The notes: generated by a model from the letters alone, not told the origin. A stretch of DNA of 64,000 nucleotides from Coriobacteriaceae bacterium (GCA_902364975.1 CABJFQ010000004.1:95313-159312), one strand, 5' to 3'; positions 18,431-27,377 are shown, numbered from the stretch's first letter. Numbers and translations are program-made.

Positions 18431-18702
18431 CCTTTTTCGCGAAGGTCCCCCTCTAAGCGCCGTGCATTTTTAGGAGTATTCAACATAACCAAGGGCTTCG
18501 GGCACTACGATAAATGCCAAAGACTGCGAATATCCCTGCAAATCAAACGCTGTCAGCCCATAACCCCGCCCATCATCCGTAGAAAACATCGAGAAATCCC
18601 GATTTTTTGCCCGAGGTCGGTATGCAGGGGCCTTCGATTGCAGAATACTCGCAAAAATGCACGTCGCCACCACCCCCACATGGCGCGAACCAAAACAAAA
18701 GC

Positions 18703-18809
18703 GCGGCCTTCCTTTCCGGCGCACTCCGCAGGACGAAAGAACCTCCGCCGCACGAAGTGCGCAGCGGAGGTTCTTTCATGTCCGAGGACGCGCCGGAAAG
18801 GAAGGCCGC
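18703..18809. repeat. 107-bp nested inverted repeat next to ilvE
   Basis: A 20-bp perfect outer stem (GCGGCCTTCCTTTCCGGCGC with 18790-18809) encloses a 14-bp stem (GAAAGAACCTCCGC with 18764-18777) and a small CGCAC/GTGCG tip. Bases between the stems are only partly complementary. It lies 25 bp past the ilvE stop and has no T-run. I see no gene in 18356-18834 apart from this element and the lemA terminator. Confidence 0.7.
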
Positions 18810-18834
18810 CCTCGGGCCGGACAGCTAAGACAGC

Positions 18835-19887
18835 TTACGCGACGGTGTAAACCCAGTTGTGCTTGTCCTCGACAGCACCGGACTGGATACCAGTCAGGGT
18901 CTCGCGAAGCTTCTTCATCACGGGACCGATCTCGGTGTAGCCAGCCGGGAAGGTCACGGTCTCATCGGCACCATAGACCTTGTTGTCGATCTCGCCAACC
19001 GGGGAGATGACGGCAGCGGTGCCGCACAGGCCGCACTCCACAAAGGTACCGGCCTTGACCTCGGCCCACTCGACGGGGCGCTGGTCAACGGTCATGCCCA
19101 GGTCCTGAGCAACCTGAACGAGCGAACGACGGGTGATAGAAGGCAGGATGGAGTCGGTGTGCGACTGAGGAACGACGAGGGTGCCATCCTCCTTCACGAA
19201 CAGGACGTTGGCGCCACCGGTCTCCTCGACATAGGTGCGGGACTCGGAGTCGAGATACAGGTTCTCGGCATAGCCCTCGCGATGGGCCTCCATCGTGGGC
19301 TTAAGGGACATGGCGTAGTTCAGGCCGGCCTTGATGTTGCCGGTGCCGTGCGGTGCGGCACGGTCATACTCGGAAACGCGCAGCTTGACGGGCTTGAGGC
19401 CACCCTTAAAGTACGGACCGACCGGGGTCACGAGAATGCGGAACGTGTACTCAGGAGCGGGAGCCACGCCAATCACGTCACCGGAGCCGATCATAAACGG
19501 ACGCACGTACAGGGTCGCGCCGGAACCGAAGGGCGGAACCCAGGCGGCGTTGGCAGAAACGACCTGCTTGACGGCCTCAACGAACTTGTCCTTGGGGAAC
19601 GGGGGCATCTCGAGGCGCTGGGCAGAGTTATACATGCGCTCGGCGTTCATATCGGGACGGAAGCAGACGATGCTGCCGTCCTCGGCGGTGTAGGCCTTCA
19701 GGCCCTCAAAGACCTCCTGACAGTAATGGAAGATGCCGCCGCACTCGGAGACATGCAGGGTGTGGTCGGTGGTCAGGCCGCCCTCGTCCCACTCGCCATC
19801 CTTCCAATGAGCCTCGTAGCTGTAATCGGTCTTCATGTAGCCAAAGCCGAGGCTACCCCAATCGATATCCTTCTTCTCGACAGTCAT
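18835..19887 (-). CDS. ilvE: Branched-chain amino acid aminotransferase
   Basis: ATG 19887 follows TAAGGAG; the open frame upstream is leader. The 350-aa product is a fold-type IV PLP enzyme. Visible features are the N-terminal MTVEKKDIDWGSLGFGYMKT, FEGLKAYTAEDGSIVCFRP, the lysine region GNIKAGLNYAMSL (Schiff-base Lys) and EETGGANVLFV before the substrate loop. It transfers amino groups between glutamate and the 2-keto acids of valine, leucine and isoleucine, the last step of their synthesis, in the cytoplasm. Length and motifs match the large (IlvE type II) Gram-positive form. It stands alone, with no other ilv or leu genes nearby. The ~150-base leader has no T-box motif that I can recognise. 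Confidence 0.95.
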   Translation of the reverse strand: MTVEKKDIDWGSLGFGYMKTDYSYEAHWKDGEWDEGGLTTDHTLHVSECGGIFHYCQEVFEGLKAYTAEDGSIVCFRPDMNAERMYNSAQRLEMPPFPKDKFVEAVKQVVSANAAWVPPFGSGATLYVRPFMIGSGDVIGVAPAPEYTFRILVTPVGPYFKGGLKPVKLRVSEYDRAAPHGTGNIKAGLNYAMSLKPTMEAHREGYAENLYLDSESRTYVEETGGANVLFVKEDGTLVVPQSHTDSILPSITRRSLVQVAQDLGMTVDQRPVEWAEVKAGTFVECGLCGTAAVISPVGEIDNKVYGADETVTFPAGYTEIGPVMKKLRETLTGIQSGAVEDKHNWVYTVA

Positions 19888-20040
19888 ATGTCGCTCCTTA
19901 CATACACAGTTGCATACTCGCGAACCCGCACGCAAGGACCGAAGCCGGCCGCGTCGCAACGTCGCATACCCGGAGCGTAGAGCCGGGCAGGACACGCGGG
20001 CAGCATCAAAGCCGATGACACGTCGATTCGCATGCACGAG

Positions 20041-20069
20041 ATTGTACTCCCCGCACGCGTCGGATAAAA
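20041..20069 (-). promoter_or_regulatory. Possible ilvE promoter
   Basis: On the minus strand, TTTTAT (20064-20069) and TACAAT (20041-20046) are 17 bases apart. The -10 is good and the -35 weak. The predicted transcript would have a ~145-nt leader. GGATAAAACGTTT overlaps the -35 and also occurs near 26690. Confidence 0.4.
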
Positions 20070-20116
20070 CGTTTTTCTTTAACTAACTAAAGTATTTTCA
20101 TTCAACCGAAACTAAA

Positions 20117-20148
20117 GAGCCCCGTCACCGTAAACGGTGACGGGGCTC
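20117..20148 (-). terminator. Terminator of the DedA gene
   Basis: GAGCCCCGTCACCG pairs perfectly with CGGTGACGGGGCTC. On the minus strand it is followed by TTTAGTTT. Confidence 0.85.
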
Positions 20149-20185
20149 AACGGCACAGTTTGTGCGCTGCCTCGAGCTATGCGTT

Positions 20186-20824
20186 CTATTTGCCCAGCTT
20201 GGCCTTAACCAGACCGACCACGGTCGGGATGATCGACACGGCAACGATGCCGACGATCAGCAGCTCAAAGTGCTCCTGCACAAAGGGGATACCGCCAAAG
20301 AAGTAGCCCAGCAGTGTAAAGAGCGTCGACCAGGTAATGCCGCCCAGCACGTTAAAGATAACGAAGTTACGCCAGTGCATGCCGCCCATGCCGGCGATAA
20401 AGGGCACAAAGGTGCGAATAAACGGGAAGAAGCGGCCCAGGAAGATGGCCAGGTGGCCCCACTTGTCCAAGAAGTCCTCGGACTTTTTGATGCGCTCGGG
20501 CGTCATGGCCTTGACCTTGCCCGAAGCGATGATCTTTTTGCCAAAGAAGTGACCGATCATAAAGTTGCACTGATCACCCAAAATGGCAGCCGCCCATGCG
20601 GTGGCCAGAAGCGCCACGATGTTAAAGCCGCCGTTGTGGGCAAAGAAACCCGAGGCGAACAGCAGCGAATCGCCGGGAAGGAACGGGAAGAACACCACGC
20701 CCGTCTCGATAAAGATGATCAGGAACACGCAGCCGTAGGCCATAAGCGGGCCGGCGGCGATCCAGCTGGCAATCGCGGTGCGCGGGTCTTTGAGCAGCTC
20801 GGCGATAAAATTGATGAAACCCAT
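20186..20824 (-). CDS. DedA/SNARE-associated family membrane protein
   Basis: ATG 20824 follows GAGAGG at a 10-base spacing. The 212-aa product has about five hydrophobic spans and the DedA hallmarks: FIETGVVFFPFLPGDSLLF (E and FLPGD), a G-rich region near GDQCNFMIGHFFG, and RFFPFIRTFVPFIAGMGGM (R and FxPxxRxxxP re-entrant motif). DedA proteins are secondary transporters or lipid scramblases, some of which recycle undecaprenyl phosphate or other lipid carriers and need the proton motive force. The gene is monocistronic with a good terminator. The substrate cannot be told from sequence. Confidence 0.92.
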   Translation of the reverse strand: MGFINFIAELLKDPRTAIASWIAAGPLMAYGCVFLIIFIETGVVFFPFLPGDSLLFASGFFAHNGGFNIVALLATAWAAAILGDQCNFMIGHFFGKKIIASGKVKAMTPERIKKSEDFLDKWGHLAIFLGRFFPFIRTFVPFIAGMGGMHWRNFVIFNVLGGITWSTLFTLLGYFFGGIPFVQEHFELLIVGIVAVSIIPTVVGLVKAKLGK

Positions 20825-20989
20825 GAAGTAAAACCTCTCAGTTGTGGGCGCGGATACGTCCAAGTTGACCAGTATACGGTTGCGGCGCCCCCTCGTGCGC
20901 AACCCCACAAAAGCATGACTCCATTACCAGCAAGTTTGCATAACTGACACCTGTTGCGCAATGCCATCAAGATTGTCCTTCCTAATCCC

Positions 20990-21006
20990 TAGCGAATCGC
21001 TATACT
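20990..21006 (+). promoter_or_regulatory. Palindrome at the cysE promoter
   Basis: TAGCGAATCGCTA (20990-21002) is a perfect dyad around a central A. It runs into TATACT (21001-21006), the probable -10 box of cysE, about 45 bases before the start codon. A regulator bound here would block RNA polymerase. Confidence 0.5.
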
Positions 21007-21047
21007 TTATTGAACCGCATTGCCATGGCGCTAAGGGAGGGCGGCCG

Positions 21048-21752
21048 GTGAGCTTTATCAATACCATTCGCGAGGACATCAAGACCGTCCAGGCGCAGGA
21101 CCCCGCCGCGCAAAACGGTCTAGTCATCTTCCTTTCCTATCCTGGCCTGCACGCCAAGTGGAACCACGTGCCCGAGCACTGGCTGTGGGAGCACGGTCAT
21201 CGCTCGCTCGCCCGTGTGCTCTCGCAAGTCACTCGCCACATCACCGGCGTCGAGATTCACCCTGCCGCGCAGATTGGCAAGCACTTCTTTATCGACCACG
21301 CCATGGGCGTCGTCATCGGCGAAACCACCATCGTGGGCGACAACTGCGTGCTCTACCAGGGCGTCACGCTCGGCGGTACCGGCAACGAGACCGGCAAGCG
21401 CCACCCCACCCTGGGCAATAACGTCACCGTAGGCACGGGCGCCAAGGTGCTCGGCAACATTCGCATCGGCAACAACGTCAAGATCGGCGGCAACTCGGTT
21501 GTCGTCAAGGACGTGCCCGACAACTGCACCGTCGTGGGCGTGCCAGGCCGCATCATCAAGCGCAACGGCTGCCGCGTATTCGAGGAGAGCTTCGACGCCA
21601 AGCAGCATCGCGAGTACATGCCCGACGACGCCGCCGAGCAGTCCGCGCTCAACCGTCAAGGCATCACCGAGAACGCCCGCCGCGTCAAAGAGCTCGAGAA
21701 AGAGGTGGCCGAGCTCAAGGCCCTCGTCGCCAAGCTCGTGGACGAGCGCTAG
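21048..21752 (+). CDS. cysE: Serine O-acetyltransferase
   Basis: GTG 21048 is taken as the start because AAGGGAGG lies 7 bases upstream; an ATG further up has no such site. The 234-aa protein carries the left-handed beta-helix hexapeptide repeats and the active-site text of Cys[41 protein letters not shown] and [15 protein letters not shown]. It acetylates L-serine with acetyl-CoA to O-acetylserine, the precursor for cysteine. The C-terminal ~45 residues form a heptad-rich helix ([16 protein letters not shown]) that may extend the trimer. No cysK is adjacent. The start-region palindrome suggests repression, perhaps by a cysteine-responsive factor. Confidence 0.94.
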   Translation: MSFINTIREDIKTVQAQDPAAQNGLVIFLSYPGLHAKWNHVPEHWLWEHGHRSLARVLSQVTRHITGVEIHPAAQIGKHFFIDHAMGVVIGETTIVGDNCVLYQGVTLGGTGNETGKRHPTLGNNVTVGTGAKVLGNIRIGNNVKIGGNSVVVKDVPDNCTVVGVPGRIIKRNGCRVFEESFDAKQHREYMPDDAAEQSALNRQGITENARRVKELEKEVAELKALVAKLVDER

Positions 21753-21791
21753 GAACGCAAGCAGCACAAGATGACATCGGCACCGACACAA

Positions 21792-21826
21792 AAGGCGCAC
21801 CAGGGAATCCATCCCCGGCGCGCCTT
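21792..21826 (+). terminator. cysE terminator
   Basis: AAGGCGCACCAGGGA pairs with TCCCCGGCGCGCCTT with two mismatches, followed by ATTT. Confidence 0.75.
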
Positions 21827-21833
21827 ATTTCCG

Positions 21834-21864
21834 ATGCGACAAAGGGGCCGTCCCTATGTCGCAT
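21834..21864. repeat. Short palindrome, GACAAAGGGG/GTCCC variant
   Basis: ATGCGACAAAGGG pairs with CCCTATGTCGCAT around GGCCGT. The same pattern, GACAAAGGGG-NN-GTCCCTTTGTC, recurs at 42767. Here it overlaps the stop codon of the ABC exporter gene. Confidence 0.65.
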
Positions 21865-23867
21865 TATGCGAACTGGCTTAGGTAGAGGTCGGCGTAGGCG
21901 CCCTCGGCAGCCAGCAGCTCCTTGTGCGTACCCTGCTCGATGATATTGCCGTGATCCATGACCAGGATGAGGTCGGCATCGACGATCGTCGACAGGCGGT
22001 GCGCGATCACAAAGCTGGTGCGCCCGCTCATGAGCGCGTCCATGGCGCGGCCGATGGCAAGCTCAGTGCGCGTGTCCACGCTTGAGGTCGCCTCGTCCAG
22101 GATCAGAATCGCCGGGTTGTTGAGCAGCACGCGCGCAATGGTCAGCAGCTGGCGCTGGCCCTGGCTAATGCTCTCGGCATCGTTGGCCACCCGCGTGTCA
22201 TAACCCTGCGGCATGGTGCGCACAAAGAAGTCGACCTGCGCGGCGCGTGCGGCCGCCACAATCTCCTCGCGCGTTGCCTCGGGACAGCCATAGGCGATGT
22301 TCTGTGCAATCGTGCCATCGAACAGCCAGGCGTCCTGCAGCACCATGCCAAACTGTTGGCGCAGCTCGCCACGATCCATGCGGCTCGTATCCACGCCGTC
22401 GAGCGTAATGCGCCCGCCGTCAATCTCGTAAAAGCGCATGAGCAAGTTGATGAGCGTGGTCTTGCCCGCGCCCGTGGTTCCCACCACGGCGATCTTCTGA
22501 CCCGGCTCGGCGGTAAACGACACGTCGCGCATAAGCGGCTTGTCGGGCGAATAGCCAAAGTGCACGTGCTCAAAAGCGACGCGGCCCTCAACGCGACCCG
22601 GCAGCTTGGCAGCCTCGTCCGGCAGCGGATCGGCCTCCATCTCGGGCTCGTCGAGCAGGTCGAACACGCGCTCCGCACTCGCTAGCGCGCTCTGCAGCGA
22701 GTTAAAGGTAAACGACAGCTGCGTCATGGGTTCGGACGCCTCGTAGATAAACTGGAAGAACGCCTGGAACACGCCGACGGTCATGTGACCGGCGACCAGC
22801 ATGCTGCAGCCAACCAGCGCAATCACGATCTGCGCCAAACGGCCGATAAAGCGCACCGCAGGGCCGACGGCATTGATCATAAAGTCGGCCTTGGTACTCA
22901 CGCGCGCTAGCTCCCTCGAGGCCTCATGCACTTCGGCAGAGCTCTGACGCTCGCGATTGAACGCGCGAATCACCAGACGGCCCGAGTAGCCTTCCTCGAC
23001 CGCGCTCGTAATCTTGGACACCCACTCCTGGCGCTCGCCGGTCACGTCATGTGTGCGGCGCGAGACCACTTTGGTCACCAGCAGCGACAACGCCGTAAAG
23101 AACAAAAAGACCAGCGTGAGCGGCACGCTAAACACGAACATCACGCCCACGGCGCCCACCACAGTGCCGATCGACACCAGCAGCTGCAGCAGTCCGCGCT
23201 GCATGCTTTCGGACATCTTGTCCAGGTCGTTGGTCGCGCGGCTGACGACCTCGCCGGGGCGATGCGCGTCAAAGTAGGCAAGCGGCAGACGGTTGAGCTT
23301 TTGAGCGATACGGTTACGCAGACGCAGGTTGAGGCGTTCGGCCACGCTCGACATCAAAAAGCTCTGGAGCGCGTAGAACGAGGCGGCGGCCGTCCAGATC
23401 ATAAAGTAGATAAAGATGGTCCTGCCGCAGTTCTCCCAGGTGATACTGAAGGTGGTGTCGTTGGCAAACGCCAGCTTCACGTGTCCCCACAGCTCATCGA
23501 TGACGCGGGCGCTGTACGCCGGCGCCGCGGTGTTAAAGATGACGTAGAACACGATGCTCGCGAACACGAGGTAAAAGCGCCAGTGATCGCCGGCGGCCTC
23601 GCTCCACAGACGGCGCACCGTCGCCCAGGTGTCGCGGGGCTTCTCGTCCTCGTCCTCGTCGTCCACATCGCGCATGCGCTCTGCCTCGGCACGGGCGCGC
23701 TCGTCCTCGGCGCGTTCGTTTTCCTCGTAGAGCGCTTGGCGGCGAGCCTCGCGCTCGGCTGCAGCCTTGGCGGCATCGTCCAGACCGGGCGCGACCGCCG
23801 TCTCCTCAGCCGTCCCCGCTGCCACGGCGTCATCAACGACGCCCTGCTTCTTGAGCCCCTCGGTCAT
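21864..23867 (-). CDS. ABC exporter subunit B (permease + ATPase, consensus site)
   Basis: ATG 23867 lies one base after the stop of subunit A; the in-frame GTG 9 bases upstream overlaps the GGAGG and is less likely. Residues 1-80 are a charged cytoplasmic extension rich in Ala/Glu/Arg. About six transmembrane segments follow, then the nucleotide-binding domain with Walker A GTTGAGKTT, Q-loop, signature ISQGQRQL (a non-canonical SQGQ) and Walker B ILILDEATSS with the catalytic Glu. Together with the next gene it forms a heterodimeric exporter of the LmrCD/BmrCD kind, probably for drugs or toxic lipids. It is 667 aa. It is co-transcribed with marR and subunit A. Confidence 0.93.
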   Translation of the reverse strand: MTEGLKKQGVVDDAVAAGTAEETAVAPGLDDAAKAAAEREARRQALYEENERAEDERARAEAERMRDVDDEDEDEKPRDTWATVRRLWSEAAGDHWRFYLVFASIVFYVIFNTAAPAYSARVIDELWGHVKLAFANDTTFSITWENCGRTIFIYFMIWTAAASFYALQSFLMSSVAERLNLRLRNRIAQKLNRLPLAYFDAHRPGEVVSRATNDLDKMSESMQRGLLQLLVSIGTVVGAVGVMFVFSVPLTLVFLFFTALSLLVTKVVSRRTHDVTGERQEWVSKITSAVEEGYSGRLVIRAFNRERQSSAEVHEASRELARVSTKADFMINAVGPAVRFIGRLAQIVIALVGCSMLVAGHMTVGVFQAFFQFIYEASEPMTQLSFTFNSLQSALASAERVFDLLDEPEMEADPLPDEAAKLPGRVEGRVAFEHVHFGYSPDKPLMRDVSFTAEPGQKIAVVGTTGAGKTTLINLLMRFYEIDGGRITLDGVDTSRMDRGELRQQFGMVLQDAWLFDGTIAQNIAYGCPEATREEIVAAARAAQVDFFVRTMPQGYDTRVANDAESISQGQRQLLTIARVLLNNPAILILDEATSSVDTRTELAIGRAMDALMSGRTSFVIAHRLSTIVDADLILVMDHGNIIEQGTHKELLAAEGAYADLYLSQFA

Positions 23868-23868
23868 G

Positions 23869-25593
23869 CTACTCACCTCCCTTCATCTGCGATTCCGCAA
23901 TGGCGCGGTACACCTCGCAAGTCTCCATCAACTCGTCGTGCGTGCCCAAGCCCACGACCTCGCCATCCTTGAGCACCACGATCTGGTCGGCATGCAGAAT
24001 GGTCGAGATACGCTGCGCGATGATGAGTACCGCGGCATCGCGCGTCTCGTCCTGCAGCGCATGGCGCAGGGCGGCATCGGTCTTAAAGTCCAGGGCCGAA
24101 AAGCTATCGTCGAAGATATACAAATCAGCGTGCTTCATGAGCGCACGGGCGATGGCCAGGCGCTGACGCTGACCGCCCGAGAAGTTCGTACCGCCCTGCG
24201 CCACCGGGGTATCGAGTCCCTGCGGCTGGTCGAGCACAAAGGTGCTCTGGGCAACCTGCAGCGCGTGAAGCATGTCGGCCTCGGTCGCATCCTCGTTGCC
24301 ATAGCGCAGGTTGCTCGCCACCGTGCCCGAGAACAGCCACGCCTTCTGCGGCACGTAAGCGATATGCCCGCGAATCTCATCTTGCGAAAGGTCGCGCAGA
24401 TCAACGCCGTCCAGGCGAATGGCGCCCTTCGAGGCATCGTGGAAACGCAACAAGAGCTTGGCCACCGTCGATTTGCCCGATCCCGTCGAGCCCACAATCG
24501 CCGTGGTCTGGCCACGACGACAGGCAAAGCTCAGGTCGCACAGGGTGTCCTCGTCGGCATCGTCAAAACGGAACGACATATGGTCGAACATGGCGACCGC
24601 GTCTGCTCCGTCCTTTGAGTCGGACGCGCCCGCGTCGAGCGTTCGCTCGCCATCGACGATGCTCGGCTCAATCTGAAGCACCTGTTGTGCACGGTTGAGG
24701 CACGCCGCGGCACGCGGCAACGTCAGGATCACCATCTGCGCCATCATCACAAAGAACAGAATCAGCAGCGCGTATTCCAACACGGCCGAGATGCTGCCAA
24801 TTTGCATGGCGTGGACGCCTACGCGATTGCCTCCCACCCACAGCACCGCCACCTCGGCGATATTCATCAGAAAGAAGCAGGAGCTATCGAGACCCACAAA
24901 CAGGTGGTTGACCTTGATGGCGTTGGCCGCGTAATCACTAAACACCTCGTCTAGGCGCTGCTCCTCATGGCGCTCCTTGTTAAACGCGCGAATGACGCGC
25001 ACGCCCACGATGTTCTCGCGCAGCACCACGTTCATACGGTCGATAAAACTCTGCAGGCGCATAAAAATCGGCGCTGCGTTGGCGACCGTAAAGACTGCCG
25101 CCACCAGCACAATCGCCACGACTGCACCCAGCAGCGTACCCATGGCGGGATCGATATGCCAGGCAAAGATGATGCCCGCCACGGCCAAAAACGGCACCGG
25201 CAGCACCAGCTGAATCGTCTGCAGAATCGCCTGCTGGATCACGTTGATGTCGTTGAGCGAGCGTGTGATCATCGAGCCGGTGCCAAAGCGCTCAAAGTCG
25301 CTGGCAGACAGCTCGAGTGACTTGTCGTAGACGGCGTTGCGAATGTCGCAGGCCACGTTGGCCGCCAGGCGAGCCGAAAGATAACAGCCCAGCACCGCGC
25401 CACCGCTGGCCATGCCAGTCGCGATAAGCATGTACAGGCCGTTGCGCAGGATGTAGTCGACATCACCCGTCGTGATGCCGGTATTGACCATATTCGCCAA
25501 CATCGTAGGCACCAGCAGCGTGCCGACGTTATCTATCAGCAGCACAAACAGTGTCACCGCAATCAGCCCGCGATACGGCCTCATAAACCTCAT
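23869..25593 (-). CDS. ABC exporter subunit A (permease + ATPase, degenerate site)
   Basis: The stop of marR and ATG 25593 overlap as TAATG, which suggests coupled translation; GTG 25605 close to GAGGGGGAG is an alternative. Six membrane spans are followed by a nucleotide-binding domain: Walker A GSTGSGKST, signature FSGGQRQRLAIA, and Walker B LYIFDDSFSALD, where Asp replaces the usual catalytic Glu. Such a degenerate site next to a partner with an intact one is the hallmark of heterodimeric multidrug exporters (known family behaviour). The product is 574 aa from ATG. The three-gene operon marR-A-B is under the operators at 26110-26160. Confidence 0.93.
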   Translation of the reverse strand: MRFMRPYRGLIAVTLFVLLIDNVGTLLVPTMLANMVNTGITTGDVDYILRNGLYMLIATGMASGGAVLGCYLSARLAANVACDIRNAVYDKSLELSASDFERFGTGSMITRSLNDINVIQQAILQTIQLVLPVPFLAVAGIIFAWHIDPAMGTLLGAVVAIVLVAAVFTVANAAPIFMRLQSFIDRMNVVLRENIVGVRVIRAFNKERHEEQRLDEVFSDYAANAIKVNHLFVGLDSSCFFLMNIAEVAVLWVGGNRVGVHAMQIGSISAVLEYALLILFFVMMAQMVILTLPRAAACLNRAQQVLQIEPSIVDGERTLDAGASDSKDGADAVAMFDHMSFRFDDADEDTLCDLSFACRRGQTTAIVGSTGSGKSTVAKLLLRFHDASKGAIRLDGVDLRDLSQDEIRGHIAYVPQKAWLFSGTVASNLRYGNEDATEADMLHALQVAQSTFVLDQPQGLDTPVAQGGTNFSGGQRQRLAIARALMKHADLYIFDDSFSALDFKTDAALRHALQDETRDAAVLIIAQRISTILHADQIVVLKDGEVVGLGTHDELMETCEVYRAIAESQMKGGE

Positions 25594-26105
25594 TAAGAGT
25601 CGCACGTCTCCCCCTCTTCTTGTTTTTCCACTTGGCTCTCAGCGGCTATCTGCTGTTTAAACGCCTCGCACTCCTCGTTGAGCGCGTGGGAAAACTTGCC
25701 GACCAGACGCATAATCTCACGCTGTTCCCAGGGTTCGAGCGCGCCAAAGGCACGCTGCTCGGCTTTAACCGCCGGCAACGCATGGTGCTCGGCGAACCGC
25801 CGGCCCTCATCGGTCAAACAAACGACCTTATTCTTGCGGCTGCCTTCGGCAAATTCCAGCGTCGCAAGCCCTCGCGCCGTCAAGGTTTTAATTGCCGAGT
25901 TAATGGCCTGCTTGCTATAGAACCATTCGCTCGTGAGTTGGCTCACGGCAACGTCTTCGTCCGCCGTGCTGATATCGACGAGCATCCAATAGGCGCAATC
26001 CGAAAGGCCGCAGGCACGCGCGAACTCTGAGTAAATACGGTCGAGCCCGTTGAGCATCCGGTCAAAATCGACCGACGTAACCGCGCAATCCATCTCTCCC
26101 ACCAT
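25593..26105 (-). CDS. MarR-family repressor of the ABC exporter operon
   Basis: The 170-aa winged-helix protein has the MarR recognition helix region SEWFYSKQAINSAIKTLTAR and the wing (GLATLEFAEGSRKNKVVCLT). The C-terminal helices serve for dimerising. ATG 26105 is used; ATG 26093 with GGGAGAG just upstream is a possible alternative (MDCAVTSVDFDRM). It is the first gene of an operon with the two ABC subunits. Two TAGTC-N8-GACTA sites sit in its own promoter, so autoregulation with release by a transported drug is the likely scheme (inferred from layout). Confidence 0.92.
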   Translation of the reverse strand: MVGEMDCAVTSVDFDRMLNGLDRIYSEFARACGLSDCAYWMLVDISTADEDVAVSQLTSEWFYSKQAINSAIKTLTARGLATLEFAEGSRKNKVVCLTDEGRRFAEHHALPAVKAEQRAFGALEPWEQREIMRLVGKFSHALNEECEAFKQQIAAESQVEKQEEGETCDS

Positions 26106-26109
26106 TCGA

Positions 26110-26167
26110 TAGTCCGAATTTTGACTAATTGAGATTTCAGATTAGTCCGAGTTTTGACTATCGTCAA
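26110..26167 (-). promoter_or_regulatory. marR-ABC promoter with two MarR-type operators
   Basis: On the minus strand, TTGACG (26162-26167) and TAATCT (26139-26144) are 17 bases apart. One dyad, TAGTC-N8-GACTA (26143-26160), fills the spacer. A second almost identical copy (26110-26127) lies just before the start codon. The copies differ at one base of 18 and their centres are 33 bp apart, about three helical turns. Confidence 0.8.
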
Positions 26168-26213
26168 GGGCTTCATTCGCAGCGCGCAAGCTATACAACA
26201 TATCGATAAAAAA

Positions 26214-26244
26214 GACCGCCGGCGCGGGGGCAGCGCCGGCGGTC
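26214..26244 (-). terminator. Terminator of the 96-aa protein gene
   Basis: GACCGCCGGCGC pairs perfectly with GCGCCGGCGGTC. On the minus strand it is followed by TTTTTTAT. Confidence 0.9.
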
Positions 26245-26269
26245 ATGAGAGGAAATCGATTATTTGCTG

Positions 26270-26560
26270 CTAGGCGGCGACAGCCTCGTAGACCGTAGCG
26301 CCCGAGAAGCTATCATGCAGGCTCTTGCCGCAGATCCAAGGCAGCTCGACGACCTCGCAGACCGTGTTGACCAGCTCGGAGCAGTCAGTAAAGTGGCCCT
26401 TATCGTTGAGGGCCTCGCAATCCTGAACACGCCAATAGCCATCGGTGTGCGTGATGTAGTACTCGTGATCGTTAATCGACACGAAAGCGCGCGTCTTGGA
26501 ACGCAGCAGCTTCAGAAATCCTTCGAAATCGGTCTCGACGACATCTCCAGCCTGGAACAT
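26270..26560 (-). CDS. Small acidic protein of unknown function (96 aa)
   Basis: ATG 26560 is preceded by an excellent AGGAGG. The sequence starts MFQAGDVVETDFEGFLKLL and contains INDHEYYITHTDGYWRVQD and three Cys residues. It has no signal peptide or membrane segment. I do not recognise a family. The strong start, its own terminator and normal codon use indicate a real, well-translated gene. A GGCGCC-ACCA-GGCGC hairpin lies in the leader about 20 bases before the AGGAGG. Neighbours (MarR operon, nitroreductase) hint at stress adaptation but do not define a role. Confidence 0.8.
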   Translation of the reverse strand: MFQAGDVVETDFEGFLKLLRSKTRAFVSINDHEYYITHTDGYWRVQDCEALNDKGHFTDCSELVNTVCEVVELPWICGKSLHDSFSGATVYEAVAA

Positions 26561-26855
26561 GATAGTTACCTCCTGGCCCGGCGCCACCACGGCGCATTGA
26601 TAAACGTTGGTACTCCTTTAGTAAAACCTTTATCAGAGGTTATACGTTCGTCATTTAGGCAAGTGGTAAAAAACCGCAGGGTAGACGGGATAAAACGTTT
26701 AACCATCCCATTTGTTTGTCACATTCTGAAGGTACTTTTATGCAAACCTACTTTCCCAATTGGAATCTATCCTTTTGGCCGGGCAATTGACCGTCTATCG
26801 TTTGAGCCCGACGGGTATGAACGGGGCATCTGCAACGCCACTACAAGGAGGCACC

Positions 26856-27377
26856 ATGGAGACTATCAAAGCGCTCATTCACCGCCGCAGCTGCCGCAAA
26901 TACAGCGATCGTCCCGTCGAGGCCGAAAAGCTTGCACGTATTATCGAAGCCGGCCAATATGCACCGAGCGGCATGGGCCGCCAGCCGGTGACGTTTGTCG
27001 CCGTCACCGATCCCGCGACCGTCGAGCGTCTCTCGCAGCTTAACGCCCAAGTCATGGGTAGCAACGGCGACCCCTTCTACGGAGCCAAAACGGTTGTGGT
27101 GGTACTGGTCGACCGCAACGTGCCCACGCATCTGGAAGACGGCTCGCTCGCCATGGGCAACTTGCTCAACGCCGCCTATGCACTGGGTGTCGATTCATGC
27201 TGGATTCACCGCGCGCATGAGGTCTTTGACTCGCCCGAGGGCCTGGAGCTGCTGGCCAGCTGGAGCCTGCCCGCCGACGGCAGCCTGCGCGGTGTCGGTC
27301 ACTGCATTCTGGGCTATGCCGAGGACACGCTACCCGAGCCCAAACCCCGCCGCGACAACGTCGTCTACGTAAGGTAA
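26856..27377 (+). CDS. Nitroreductase-family flavoprotein
   Basis: ATG 26856 follows AAGGAGG. The 173-aa product opens with the family signature ETIKALIHRRSCRKYSDRPV and AGQYAPSGMGRQP, which bind FMN phosphate and ribityl groups. A short central part and a C-terminal GVGHCILGYAE complete the domain. Enzymes of this fold use NAD(P)H to reduce nitroaromatics, quinones or flavin-like substrates. It is a compact single-domain member without a ferredoxin domain. The long open frame upstream of the ATG is not translated in my view. It is transcribed alone. Confidence 0.93.
   Translation: METIKALIHRRSCRKYSDRPVEAEKLARIIEAGQYAPSGMGRQPVTFVAVTDPATVERLSQLNAQVMGSNGDPFYGAKTVVVVLVDRNVPTHLEDGSLAMGNLLNAAYALGVDSCWIHRAHEVFDSPEGLELLASWSLPADGSLRGVGHCILGYAEDTLPEPKPRRDNVVYVR

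Noticed and set aside
19888..20040. T-box or leader-peptide attenuator before ilvE
   Set aside because: There is no T-box TGGNACC motif, no run of Ile/Leu/Val codons and no terminator/antiterminator pair.
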